Of a DNA stretch of 64,000 bases, positions 1 through 11,111 are shown piece by piece. Both the position numbers and the translations under genes were made by a program. Source of the stretch: Porpolomopsis calyptriformis (lineage: Eukaryota > Basidiomycota > Agaricomycetes > Agaricales > Hygrophoraceae); the NCBI GenBank assembly GCA_951640195.1, contig OX621163.1, positions 2,046,001 to 2,110,000 on the forward strand. The letters run 5' to 3'. Below the pieces are notes generated by a model. The model was not told the DNA's origin, did not search any database, and worked only from the letters and a program-made list of their open reading frames with translations. The first letter of the stretch is position 1. Each line of letters begins with the position of its first letter.

Positions 1-357
1 CGATGCGATCCATCCCCCGGGTAACCTCTGCGAAACGCAAGCGGAGTAATTCATTTACAGTTGGTTTTTATTTTCTTTCTAAAGAATCCGGTCATACACA
101 AGTGCTCCGATTTGCAGGATTTACCTGTTCCATCACGTTTAAAAGTGGATGGTTGCACTGAAATCGATGTCCCTGTCACACAATATGTGGTAAGTGATCT
201 AGTACCACAGGGTGTCTAATTATTAACCGACCCCTCTCCCAAGCAACCCACCCAACTTGTCTGGACACCGCGTCCGTTACCCACGACCAAAAGACCGACC
301 CCTGCCTCCCAGAAATTACAGCATAAGATACTGACAACGCCGTTTCGCTCGCCGCTA
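1..357. other. Non-coding flank upstream of the Sfr1-like gene
   Basis: I see no supportable gene here. The stretch lies directly upstream of the plus-strand gene starting at 358 and should hold its promoter and 5' UTR. Open frames that cross it are short and antisense to the Sfr1-like gene. The left neighbour is outside the window. Confidence 0.4.
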
Positions 358-984
358 ATGAAGAATAAACCAGCTTCCTCTCCTGCTAGTACATCCGCTC
401 CTGAAAAAGGAGATGAAGCAAAACTTGCCGCAAATGACAATTTGGCTATCGTCGCGCTACCTGATGTGAAGACTACGCTGCCTGAGCCTGTGGGGGCCAA
501 AGTCCGCACGAAACGAGCTGCTTCGCAATTCAAATCACCACTCTCAGCCGGTTTGTCAAGCGGCATCTCGTCGGTGCGACTGACACCAACCATTCAAACG
601 TTGGAGCGGAAGATTCAGCTTTTGAAGCGGGCGATCAAAGTAAAGAAGGAAGGGGAAGAGGAGATGCTGCAGAGGCTGGCGAAAAAGTGGACAGAAGCAG
701 GTCGAGAATTGGCATACGAGCTTTGGAGTCTTGTTAAGGATATTGGAGAAGGCGAACGGAGGGGTGAACTGAAGGGGTTCGGAAATCAATTTGAGAGAAG
801 TTGGGGCTGGGCGGGGGAACAAGAAGAAAGCAGGGGTGACGGAGGGGATGGTCATGACAGGAGAGGGGGATACGATAGAGAAGAAAGGCATGCAGATACA
901 TTGGGCACAATGTTGATGCAGCTGGGGATATCGGCGGAAACCTTGGGTTGGGATGAAGAGGAGGGAGAATTCATTGGAGAGTAA
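358..984 (+). CDS. SFR1: Sfr1/Mei5-like recombination accessory protein
   Basis: This is a single-exon gene of 208 aa. Sfr1 (Mei5 in budding yeast) pairs with Swi5 (Sae3) and helps Rad51 and Dmc1 load on single-stranded DNA during homologous recombination. The N-terminal half is low-complexity and Ser/Pro/Lys-rich and carries the short motif FKSPL (residues 58-62). The second half starts with a helical coiled-coil segment, LERKIQLLKRAI (82-93), and a basic amphipathic stretch ending in ELWSLVKD (about 121-128). This order (FKSPL motif, then LERKxxLLKxA coiled coil) is typical of Sfr1. The C-terminal 70 residues are acidic and Gly/Arg-rich. ATG 358 is the first Met of the frame, and the frame is uninterrupted to TAA at 982-984. 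The family assignment rests on short motifs, so it is good but not certain. Confidence 0.75.
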   Translation: MKNKPASSPASTSAPEKGDEAKLAANDNLAIVALPDVKTTLPEPVGAKVRTKRAASQFKSPLSAGLSSGISSVRLTPTIQTLERKIQLLKRAIKVKKEGEEEMLQRLAKKWTEAGRELAYELWSLVKDIGEGERRGELKGFGNQFERSWGWAGEQEESRGDGGDGHDRRGGYDREERHADTLGTMLMQLGISAETLGWDEEEGEFIGE

Positions 985-1263
985 GGATACATTGGAGCAA
1001 AAACAATATGGGTTATGGACATAAAATAAAAATTTCAATGATCTCAGAGCAAGCTGAGTGCTGAAAAATTGGGATATGCGGTGTTGGGAGGGGGTAACCC
1101 ACGGTATGCCCTAGTAAAAGGCGAGGGCATAGTTTGCTTTGAGTTACCCACTACCGCTGAAAATTATTATCCATTTTTGGAATGCATCGACGAACTTTTG
1201 CATTTTATTCAGCTCACGGGCGTGTGACTAAATTAGGAAATTACCACTTGCTGTTTCTTCACC

Positions 1264-3294
1264 ATGTCCGACGGCGAGCTCAAACTAATCGTGACCAGTA
1301 CACTTCAATCCCTAATATCCTCTGGAAAACTATCTCCTCCAGTAACTTCCCTTCATCTACTTACTTGCATCATCTCTACGAAATCACCCACGCGTTCGCA
1401 TTTGAGGCTAACAGACTTACCTCGCCTTGAGGCTATCCTGGAAGACCTCTCTCGAACATGGGAAGACGGCTCCATCGTTCTGTCTCGCAGTGGTGAGAAG
1501 TTGGTCATTCAGGAAGTAAGCCTAAACCCCCCACGGCCCCATGGTCGGAAGAGGAAAAGAGTAGTAGATGAAGATGCGGATTCTGCTGCCGGGGACGAAA
1601 ACATAGAGGAACAGGAGTGCCTCGGTCAATCTCCGCCATCCCTTGCAGCGACGTCACTCTCAGTTTTGAGTGACGAACTAAAGGAGGTCTATGCCATTTT
1701 GCAGAAGGGTAGCGCAAAGGGACGGTTGCTCGCAGAACAGGCATGTATCCATCTATTACTATTATCTACTGTGGCTACTTGATACTAATAATTGATCGCG
1801 TGGTGCTTTAGCACCAATCCGTCAACGAGACCTTTGAACCCATTTGTCCGCACATCACAAGGGAAGAGTGCTCCAAGGCTTCCCTCCATCTCTCCCCTTC
1901 CACAACTTCCGGGCCCCCAACTGCGGCCCCCACCTGCGACCTGGTTCATTTCCGCCCCCTGATTCGCCCCCACACAGACACCTTCCTGGGCCACTGCTCT
2001 TACCTTAATACATGCTACTCCGAGCCCACGTATGCGCAATCACCCTCGATCCCCCCTTTTCCCGGTTCTTCGCATGCACAAAATTTCCCCAACAGCATGA
2101 ATCTTAATATGAGAGGCCCCGTGAGTTTACCTTCCGGTCTGGGTGCGGGTGGTCGAGGGAAGGAAAAGGCACCGTGCCGGTATCTGCACTATGAAGTTGA
2201 CTGGGATGCAAACGACGACGAACAGGAAAGGAAAAGGGGGAGAGGTGTCGGCAAGGAGGTGACCAAGAGGGAACCGTACAAGTTGGGTATCGGAATGGGA
2301 CCTGACGGGAGGAATCTGCAAGTGGTCGGTAGACCTTTTGCCACGCTTCGTTTCGATGTATTAAAGTGCTGTTGGTGCTCTGTTGCTTCCAGTTACCCCC
2401 GCAATGGATCAATTGCGACGTACGCCGATTTGACTATTCGATACTGGGCAAGTTTCATGTCATCATGGCCGACCCCCCATGGGATATTCACATGAGTGTA
2501 CGCAGTATCCGTTCTAACCTTCCTTTCGTCCCCTTATTTTTCTTCACTTTATTTTCAACTATGAAAGTTGCCGTATGGTACAATGACCGACGACGAAATG
2601 CGTGCGATGCCAATCCCTACACTTCAGGACGAGGGGATTCTCTTCCTGTGGGTCACTGGTCGTGCGATGGAGGTCGGGCGGGAATGTCTCCGCGTGTGGG
2701 GCTATACACGAGTAGACGAAGTTGTGTGGGTCAAGACAAATCAGGTATTTAATCTTCTTCTTTACTAACTATAGCCATAACGATAACAACAAAACGCAGC
2801 TCCAGCGTGTCATTCGTACGGGCCGCACAGGCCATTGGCTAAATCACACAAAAGAGCACATGTTAGTAGGCGTCAAGACCGTCACGGACGCATCTGGCTC
2901 ACTGAAGTTCCCCCCATGGGCAAACCGCGGGCTTGACACGGACGTCATCGTATCCGAGGTACGCGAGACCAGCAGAAAACCGGACGAAGTGTATGGTATG
3001 ATTGACCGGATGTGTCCCGGGGGTCGGAAGATTGAGATTTTTGGGAGGAAGCATAATACACGGCCAGGGTGAGGACCATGGTCTCCAACAGATGGGAGTC
3101 GAGAAGCCAACTGTCTCGCCTTTGTTTCAGGTGGTTGACGCTAGGTAATCAACTTGGATGTGACCAGATATATGAAGAGGACCTTGCGGCTCGAATCAAA
3201 GCCAGGTAAGATTGGTCTCTATCTCGCATCCCCATTTGCTAACTTGTTTAGATACCCGGAACGAATAATTAACACGCCTCCTATCACTTCATGA
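1264..3294 (+). CDS. IME4: METTL3/Ime4 mRNA N6-adenosine methyltransferase
   Basis: This is the catalytic subunit of the mRNA m6A writer complex; in yeast it is the meiotic regulator Ime4. I joined seven exons: 1264-1740, 1812-2321, 2393-2497, 2568-2744, 2800-3068, 3131-3205 and 3252-3294. They sum to 1656 nt, or 551 aa, close to the usual metazoan length. Exon 2 encodes the CCCH zinc-finger region (CPHITREEC, then [13 protein letters not shown] and [11 protein letters not shown]). Exon 3 carries the catalytic DPPW within [11 protein letters not shown]. Exons 4 and 5 carry [47 protein letters not shown] and [12 protein letters not shown], the MT-A70 fold and RNA gate loops. The last exons encode GWLTLGNQL and RYPERI. 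The first intron must be GC-AG to keep the frame. The neighbour upstream is a recombination gene in the same orientation, 279 bp away. Confidence 0.95.
1741..1811 (+). other. GC-AG intron of the METTL3 gene
   Basis: The exon ends ...GAACAG and the intron starts gcatgtatcc and ends gctttag. Exon 2 then reads [12 protein letters not shown], which leads into the conserved zinc-finger frame. The nearest GT donor, four bases downstream (gtatcc at 1745), would put exon 2 out of frame and hit TGA within a few codons with the only nearby acceptor. Reading through hits a stop at 1780-1782. A CAG|GC donor therefore fits best. Confidence 0.7.
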
Positions 3295-3717
3295 GTATGC
3301 TTCACTGCAGAGGTTGGAATCCATCGTTTTTGGGTATCCGACATGATCCTTACCATGCGATGTAAACTGCTTAACGGACACCCGCTTATCCAGGTTTTGA
3401 TTGTCTTTTTGATGGGGTTGTTCTAACGTGCGAGTAGTCCTGTTGCTCGACTCATCTGCCAGAAGATACCCATCCTCGTGCGTCAAGCTTAAGCCCCAAT
3501 GGGAAATTTGCTTCGGATCAATCTCCTGCAACATTTAAATAACGGATCCGTTCGAATTGAATGCGTGAATTACAGCGTCTACACTATCAGTAATATGAGG
3601 TTACACTATCTGTGATACCTGCTAGGTAAAATATACATGTCTCTATTACTCGTGTAGTCCGAGTGAGAATGGGTCCAATCTAATTCGCCACGGTTATTTG
3701 GCAAGTCCATGTGGAAT
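3295..3717. other. Convergent intergenic region
   Basis: This gap holds the 3' ends of the METTL3 gene (plus) and of the alpha/beta hydrolase gene (minus). Only short frames without recognisable protein features cross it. I see no RNA gene or repeat. Confidence 0.4.
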
Positions 3718-5330
3718 CTATGTGGAGTTGAGTTCTTTAGTGAGTAACCTATTCACAGCCTGAGTGTTGTCCAAATAGACTAGCCGTTCGTCAGCAGAAA
3801 GTTCAACAAACGGGTAAGGGGACCTACCATGATGACCTGCGTTTTTCACGATATACATTTTGCCTTTACTATTTCCAGCCTGACGGAGGTTCTCAACACA
3901 TTCGGTGCCACCTTGTGGATCCATCCAGTCAGAGTCGCCATCTGAAGTGAGGATAGATACATGAGTTCGAGAGTCAGGGAATGCTCGCTTTGACAACGTT
4001 ACGCACAAACAAAAGTAATGGGTATCTTGAGCTGGTTAACTCGGTCTACAAGAGGCATGCGTGCGTGGGCGCCAGGGGCCAAAAGATGAGCTGCAACGAA
4101 ATTAAAATGAGGGACAGAATGCACAAGTGTTGACTGTAAGACTTACATATGCAGTATTCGCCCGACCCTTTGGCCAAGGTGATGTTGAGAATGTAATCGT
4201 GGAGATCTCTTGTGTCTTCCTCGCTGAGGCCGGTAAATCGTCGAGACGAGTACTGCGATGCGAAGAAGCGTTAGGGCGCGGACGACACTTTGAAGAACCA
4301 CACATACCTTCCCGACCAACATGGGACCCCAAACAAAAGTCGAACGAACAACTTGGAACGGGCTCCACCCTTCTTCCCACAAATACATGAGTAAACGCCG
4401 AGTGCGGCTCTCTCCTTTCTCGTCTATTTTTTGCTGCATACGATGCATCCGCTTCACCTCAGTGTCGGTTGAACGACTGATGGATCCCGATCCAGTACCG
4501 GTCGCAGCAGCTGTGCCATCTTGGGTGTCAGTCAGCTCTCTGGCATAATCGGTACCGTGTGGGTCGCGTGTTACTCCAGCGGGGGAGAGGAGAATAAGTT
4601 TATTGACACGGGAAGGGTGCCGCAAGGCGTAAGCCACGCTGAAATAGGCGCCGAGTGAGTGGCCAATGAGCGTCATCTTCTCTAGACCCATTTTGTCCCT
4701 CCACTGTTCGAGGGAATCGACGAAAAATGATTCGGCCTCGTTGACGCGACCGACAATGTCATCCTTCTTGGCCTTGACGGTGAAAGGTACTCGGGCCGAA
4801 CGACCCATACCAAGCCAGTCTAATGCGAACACGGAAGAGCCACGGCGATCAGCCCATTGCGCCAGGGCGGGAAAGTTCTGGTAAAAGAAACCGAGGCCAG
4901 CACCATAGCCATGAAGGAGCACGGCAGGTGGCGGGGGTGTGGGAGATGGAGATGTGGATTGGATTGCGAGAGTGTTGAGGTAATGCTTTGGGGTGGCTAG
5001 ATCCACTCTTGAGCTGCGGGCTATTACGGAAGTGTCGGTGGGTGGTGCAGGAGCCGATGATTCGGGTTGGAAGAACGGCAATTTCCTGCTGGTGTGGTTA
5101 GCAGGGAAGGTAGGATTGAGGGATTGAACACGACTCGCCGAAGAAGTCGCTCTTCGCTGGTAGCAGCCTGCTTTTCGCCGACGGACCACCTTTGAGATAG
5201 AGGTGAATCGAAACACGTTGTTGTATGTGAAAGGCCAAACGCACCAACTGACCACACTCGCGACGAAAGATGAGGGTATCTCGCGAGCCGGAGGTGGGGA
5301 TGCAATACTAGTGAATACAGAAGTGCTCAT
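3718..5330 (-). CDS. alpha/beta hydrolase, Cld1/ABHD4-type phospholipase
   Basis: I joined five exons (5330-4308, 4252-4147, 4090-4007, 3941-3828 and 3779-3718), giving 1389 nt and 462 aa. The oxyanion motif LLHGYGAGLGFFYQNF is followed by LDWLGMGRS and the nucleophile elbow GHSLGAY, with an intact Ser. YGDSDWMDP supplies the acid, and the C-terminal HHVYLDN supplies the catalytic His and an HX4D acyltransferase-like motif. This set is typical of the CGI-58/ABHD4/Cld1 group. Because Ser is kept, a lipase or phospholipase acting on cardiolipin or N-acyl phospholipids is more likely than an ABHD5 co-activator. The N terminus is Ser/Arg-rich with a hydrophobic patch and could be a mitochondrial presequence. 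The frame extends upstream of 5330 only through a GTG, so the ATG at 5330 is preferred. The gene is divergent from CWC21 with 172 bp between start codons. Confidence 0.85.
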
Positions 5331-5502
5331 TTCTGCTGCCCTGTGGAAAAAGGTGTTAATGGTGGTAGCCAACGTGAAGGAGTGGAAATGAGGATCAGTC
5401 ACAGGCGGTGCATTATTTATTGCTGTGTGATAAGCAGACGGCCGGACATTACGTTGCTCGGCTTTGTCAGCAAGGACAACACCAGCTTACAAACAAACGA
5501 CG

Positions 5503-6858
5503 ATGTACAACGGAATAGGTCTAACCACCCCTCGCGGAAGGTATGTGCTCGAGTCGGGGAACAAAGGACAGAGACTGACCATCGTCTTCGCAGTGGTACC
5601 AACGGTTATGTCGTTCGTAACCTTTCGGCTCTTCGCGTGCACGAAACCGCTGCAGATCGTGCCAATGCCTGGGATGTCGCTCCACCCAAGCACAGGGAAC
5701 CAGACGAGGGCATTTTGGAGCATGAGCGTAAACGAAAAGTGGAAATAAAATGTCTCGAGTTGCAGCTCGAGCTCGAGGACAAAGGGTGAGCATTCTGAGA
5801 CCATTTAAACTCGTTTTTACTGATCTCTTGCTTTCAGGTTGGAAGAAGAAAAAATCGAAGAACAAGTCAGCGCTTTGCGTGCAAAGCTACTTGCAAACAT
5901 GGCAGCTCTTGCGCCTGCCGGGAAGAATCTCAAATCTTCGGACACTCACGGTCTCGCCGCAGCTAAAAAGGCCGAGCTCAGCAAAATGGCTCGCGCACTC
6001 GGTACACGGAGCGACTACAAGGAGGGCGATGCCTTCGACAGAGAAAAACAGGAACAAGACAAAATCCGGAGGATGGCTGAACGTGAGGAGAGGGAAAGGA
6101 AAAAGGAAGAAGACAGAGCAAAGATGCAAGTTCAAAGAGCAAAGTGGGATGCAGACAAAAAGGAGCGGGACATGTTGAGACGGAGAGAGGAAGACAGACT
6201 GCGTGCAGAAAGAGAAGAAGCGGAGCGTAAGAGGACGGCCAGAACCCCGCCTCCCTCTCCTCCAAGGCAGCCAGCTGGGTACAGAAACAGAGGGAGGGGT
6301 GGTCGAAATTACTATGAACACCGCCGTGGCGGCGACCGACGAAGCCAAAGTCCTCGCCGCCGACCTTCTCCCAGGGATCGGGATCAAGATCGTGACCGAC
6401 GAGTGCCATCTCCAACTCGTTCCCGTTCTCCATCCCCTCCCCCCCGCCCCCACCGTCTCATCTCCCGTCGGTCACCGTCATACTCGAGGCCGATATCCCC
6501 ACCTTCCCGGCACCGCCGACGCTCTCGCTCTCGCTCCCGCACGCCTCCACCGCCTTCTCACCGCGAGAGATCACGATCACCTCAGCACCACTTTCGTGAG
6601 CGATCCCCGCCAGCTCCTCGCTACGCGCACTCGCGTTCGAGATCACCATACCACTCCGCTGAGCCCAAGACACCCCCTCGACAGTTGGAGAAGAGAGAAA
6701 GGGTGGACAGTGATACCGAAAATGGATCGAGGAGGTCACGATCTCCGCGCCAGTCTTCCCCCGGTGGTCGAGGTCGGTCTGCTTCGACTGGCTCGTCCAT
6801 GTCAGTTAGTACTAGGTCTCGTTCGAGTCGTTCGAGGAGTGGCAGTCGGGGCAAATGA
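5503..6858 (+). CDS. CWC21: Cwc21/SRRM2-type splicing factor
   Basis: Three exons (5503-5540, 5594-5785 and 5838-6858) give 1251 nt and 416 aa. The N terminus MYNGIGLTTPRGSGTNGYV followed by RNLSALR is the hallmark of the Cwc21/SRm300 family. It is followed by the cwf21 segment around ILEHERKRKVEIKCLELQ, which contacts Prp8 and Snu114 in the activated spliceosome. The middle (about 130-220) is a charged Glu/Lys/Arg helix. The last roughly 190 residues are RS/SP-rich, as in metazoan SRRM2 and unlike the short yeast protein. Long overlapping frames in the RS part (for example 6203-7102) arise from its biased composition. The gene acts in the nucleus in pre-mRNA splicing. Confidence 0.9.
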
Positions 6859-6973
6859 AAGACAAAACCGAACATATCAGGTGTTTCTATGTAAATACGT
6901 TTTGTGTGAAAATCATCAGGTTCTGTTCTGTGCGGTCGTCTTCCAGTCACCATCACATAAATCTAGACGTATC

Positions 6974-8723
6974 ATGCATGTCCTAATCACGCAGCGAGGA
7001 CTTGGCAAGAGCCGGTTCAGACTAGGATTCGGACCGTTCAGGATCGCAAACAAGTCGATATCTGGTGCAGCCCCAGTGGTATCTTCGGTTTACTTCTTTT
7101 GACATTTAAACACTTACAACCCACAGGCTAACCAGGGCCAAGCGCCAGTTGCCTCTACACCCAAAGAAGAGTTCTACCATGCCTCCCAAACCCCTTCTAC
7201 AAGGACTTCAGAGATCCTCTCCCGTTCATTAAAATATTTACTCCCTGTGTACGCCCGACCTTCCTTCGTCCTCTCTCACGGGAAAGGACCGTATGTATGG
7301 GACACAGATGGCCGCAAATACCTGGATTTTAGCGCGGGTATCGCTGTCAACGCTTTGGGGCATGCGGATGAGGGGGTGCTAAAGGTTTGTCTTGCTTTTT
7401 TCGCTCATTCCATTGTTGTGTTTCGAGTGGATGGATGAGCAGGCAAGTCACATAGCACTGGATGCTAATGTTGACTTAATTTACAGACGTTAACAGAGCA
7501 AGCAGGGAAACTCATCCACACCAGCAACGTGTACCACAACGAATGGTCCGGAAAATTGGCGGAGCTCTTAGTAACGCTTACTCAAAAAGAAGGGGGCCTG
7601 GGCTTCGCAGCGGGACAACCGGATTCATCCACTGCAGGTGGTGGTGCCAAGGTCTTCGTTTCGAATTCAGGAACAGAGGCGAACGAAGGCGCCTTGAAAA
7701 TCGCTCGCAAAGTCGGGAAGGATCGCTGGGCTGCCGCTGTCCCAGGTCGTTCTTGGGACTCAAGCGACTGCAAGAAAATACGCATTGCATGCTTTGAAAA
7801 CTCTTTTCACGGAAGGAGTATGGGTGCTCTGAGCGTGACTAGTACTCTCAAATATCAGCTCCCATTTAGACCACTGTTACCGGGGATAGATGTAGGGAAA
7901 CTGAACGACTTTGAAGGATTGGAAAGCTTGATTGGTGAAGACACATGCGCTGCGATCGTCGAGCCCGTCCAAGGCGAGGGAGGCATTCACACTGCCGAGG
8001 AGGAGTGGTTGAGAGCATTAAGACGAAGATGCGATGAGGTTGGGGCTGTTTTGATTTTTGATGAAATTCAGGTCTGTAAGTGTTTGCTACAGTGCTTATC
8101 TGATGTTAATATTGCGGTCGTGCATAGTGCGGGCTTTACAGAACCGGGACGCTGTGGGCGCACTCAGCGCTCCCTGTTGACTGCCATCCTGATATCATCA
8201 CAATGGCAAAGCCTCTTGGAAACGGATATCCTGTGGGGGCAGTTCTACTCAGAGATAATGTCGCCAACACGATGACAGCAGGTGAGCCATTCGACGTCTG
8301 AACAAGCCCCGTGAAATCAATCGAATAATGACTGATATACTTATAGGTACACATGGCACGACATTTGGAGGTTCGCCGCTTGCGTGTGCTTTAGGATACC
8401 ACGTACTCTCTCGGCTATCTGAACAAGAATTTGTTGCTCATATTCGAAAGACAAGCGACCACCTGATCAGTCTACTGGAAGCTCTGCCCTCGGTATTTCC
8501 AGATATCCTGGAGCCGAATATCCGGGGAAGAGGGCTGATTATCGGATTGGGATTCAAAGATGAATCTGGTCCAAACCGATTATTAACTATGGCAAGGGAG
8601 AGAGGGGTGCTAGTCTTGACTGCTGGGAAAAACGCAGTCAGATTGGTACCTAGCTTGGGTATTGGAAGGGCAGAGGCAGATATAGCGGTTGAAATCATTA
8701 AAAGATGTTTAGCTGAATTCTAG
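6974..8723 (+). CDS. ARG8: Acetylornithine aminotransferase, mitochondrial
   Basis: This enzyme converts N-acetylglutamate semialdehyde and glutamate to N-acetylornithine in mitochondrial arginine synthesis. Exons are 6974-7078, 7127-7384, 7487-8071, 8128-8281 and 8347-8723 (1479 nt, 492 aa). Exon 1 encodes MHVLITQRGLGKSRFRLGF, an Arg-rich, acid-free presequence. Class-III aminotransferase motifs follow in order: YVWDTDGRKYLDF with AGIAVNALGH, then NSGTEANE, then FHGRSMGALS, then EPVQGEGG, then IFDEIQCGLYRTGT, then ITMAKPLGNGYPVGA with the PLP-binding Lys, and finally THGTTFGGSPLACA. The start is inferred from the joined presequence exon. The gene lies 115 bp downstream of CWC21 and 117 bp upstream of HEM1 in the same orientation. 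Confidence 0.93.
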
Positions 8724-8840
8724 GCTTTCGGTAGATAGGGGCAAAAAGATGCTTTTGATTTTCTCGGACCTCCGTTTGGAAATGAAGAAATACAGCGAAC
8801 GGTCTGAACATTCTCCAGCTGTTAGTTCTCTCCTCTTGCC

Positions 8841-11111
8841 ATGGAAAAGCTTTCCCGCTTCAAATCATCTTGTCCTTTCCTCGCTAAGACTAAAACATCA
8901 GCTCTTCGCTATTTCTCCACTTCCCCTTCTCCTCGTTTCCCGTCGATTTCTCTCCTCACAGAGAGGGCGACGAAATGTCCGGTTATGGGACCCGCTCTCA
9001 TCGTTCGATCCAACCAAATTGTTGCTAATTATGCTAGTGTTGCGGGAACCGTTGAACACCATAATATGAATCCAGAAAAGACCACGGGACAATGCCCATA
9101 CGCCTCTGCCGCCCGTGCTGCCGCTCGCATGGTGGACGATCTTGCTGCTGCGATGAAGAATAATGAAAGACGAACCAAAAAGGTTTCCCCTCCCGCCACC
9201 AGACCCACCGTTTGTCCCCTTGACAAGCCAGCCAGAGAGGCTTCCACCAGGCCTCCCCAACAGGTTCAGACGGCTACTACTACTACCACACCGGCATTTG
9301 ATTACGAGCAGTTCTACGCCAAAGAGCTGGATAAGAAGCACCAGGACAAATCGTATCGGTACTTCAATAATATCAACCGCCTCGCCGCCAAGTTCCCTGC
9401 CGCTCATACGGGCGACGTACACCACGAGGTCGAGGTTTGGTGTGCTAACGACTACTTGGGGATGTGCAACAACCCTGTCGTTCTAGAGACAATGCAGTAA
9501 GCAACAAATGTCATTAATGATTTCAGGACGGCCATAATGACGGCAGTTTTTCTAAGTCGTGCTCTGAATAAATACGGACACGGTGCTGGTGGAACCCGCA
9601 ACATAGCCGGCAATGGTGAAATGCACATGGGCCTCGAACGCGAGCTTGCCACTCTTCATCGCAAACCCGCCGCTCTCGTTTTCTCCTCCTGCTATGTTGC
9701 CAATGACGCGACCTTAACCACTCTCGGTTCAAAGCTTCCCGGATGTGTCTTCTTCTCGGACGCTATGAATCATGCGTCCATGATTCAGGGTATACGCCAT
9801 TCGGGTGCCAAGAAAGTGATATTCAAACACAACGATGTGGAGGATTTGGAGGAAAAGCTGAAGATGTACCCAAAAGAAACTCCCAAGGTTATTGCGTTCG
9901 AAAGTGTTTATTCCATGTGTGGTAGTATTGGCCCGATCGAGGAAATTTGCGACTTAGCTGAAAAATATGGCGCTTTGACATTCCTTGACGAAGTGAGATC
10001 CTTCCTCCTCTGACCGAATCCTTCAATGTCGCTCATTTTTCATTGAACTAGGTGCATGCCGTTGGCATGTATGGACCTCGTGGTGCGGGCGTATCTGAGC
10101 ACCTCGACTACGACACGCATAAGGCCGCGGGACAAAGTCGCGACTCTATTAAGGGCACAGTCATGGACCGTGTTGACATTATTACTGGTATATAATAGCC
10201 TTTCCCTGACTCTAAGGGACCTCTTTGCTCAACCTCTTTGGATGTACCATAGGCACTCTTGGAAAAGCTTTCGGTGCAATTGGCGGCTACGTCGCCGGGT
10301 CAGACGATCTTGTCGACATGATCAGGTCCTATGCCCCTGGTTTCATCTTCACGACCTCTTTACCCCCTGCAACAATGGCTGGGGCGCGTGCTAGCATCGT
10401 GTACCAAAGGGAATACGTTGGAGACCGCCAACTTAAACAGATTAACGTGAGGGAGCTCAAGCGCCGATTCTCTGAGCTTGATATTCCTGTAATGTATGTT
10501 TGCTTTCTCATTTTGTTTGGCGTTCTATTCACGAATTCCCTCCACCGTTGTTCTGTAGCCCCAATTCTTCGCACATTATCTCTGTACTGGTCGGCGACGC
10601 TGCCCTGGCTAAAGCGGCTTCTGACAAGTTACTTTCCGACCATAGCATTTACATTCAATCCATTAACTACCCAACGGTAGCGGTCGGCGAGGAACGGCTC
10701 AGAATCACAGTCACCCCGCGTCACACTTGGGAGCAAATGGACAGGCTCGTTCATGCCGTAGACCAAACGTTCACTGAACTGCGTATCAACCGCTTGGGTG
10801 TCTGGGAAGCCATGGGCGGCCGTGCCGGAGTTGGCTTGCCCCTTCGAACCATCGTTGAACCGATCTGGAACGATCAACAAGTCGGACTGCTTGATGGGAT
10901 CGCACCCAAAACTTTAAGGGCCGGCCAAAAGCCGATTGTAAATTCCAAGGCTGTGAATGCGGCGAGAGCGGTGTTCAACACGCTTCTGGGACCTATGAGT
11001 GGGTGTGTGGATGGCACCCGCAACATCGGGACCATCTTCATCGACACCCCGCTCAACATCTCGCATCAACTTGCCATCCCTCACCCTATCCCGATTGCCG
11101 CTTCGGCCTAG
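8841..11111 (+). CDS. HEM1: 5-aminolevulinate synthase, mitochondrial
   Basis: Hem1 condenses glycine and succinyl-CoA, the first step of haem synthesis in the mitochondrial matrix. Exons 8841-9496, 9557-9992, 10052-10187, 10253-10493 and 10559-11111 give 2022 nt and 673 aa. The long N-terminal region is presequence-like and carries four Cys-Pro haem-regulatory-type dipeptides (C11, C46, C85 and C125). The catalytic core shows [46 protein letters not shown] and [15 protein letters not shown]. The Schiff-base Lys lies in [18 protein letters not shown]. The first intron is taken as 9497-9556 because it yields [14 protein letters not shown], the family sequence; an upstream acceptor at 9526 would add ten residues. 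Confidence 0.96.

Noticed and set aside
5331..5402. N-terminal extension of the alpha/beta hydrolase
   Set aside because: It would need a GTG start; the first ATG of the frame is at 5330.
6203..7102. 299-codon frame overlapping the CWC21 RS tail
   Set aside because: It lies in another frame of the RS-repeat coding sequence. Only its last part, 6974-7078, is real, as the first exon of ARG8.
9497..9526. 30-nt first intron of HEM1
   Set aside because: Too short for a normal intron, and it inserts ten residues into a conserved part of the enzyme; the acceptor 30 nt downstream gives the family sequence.
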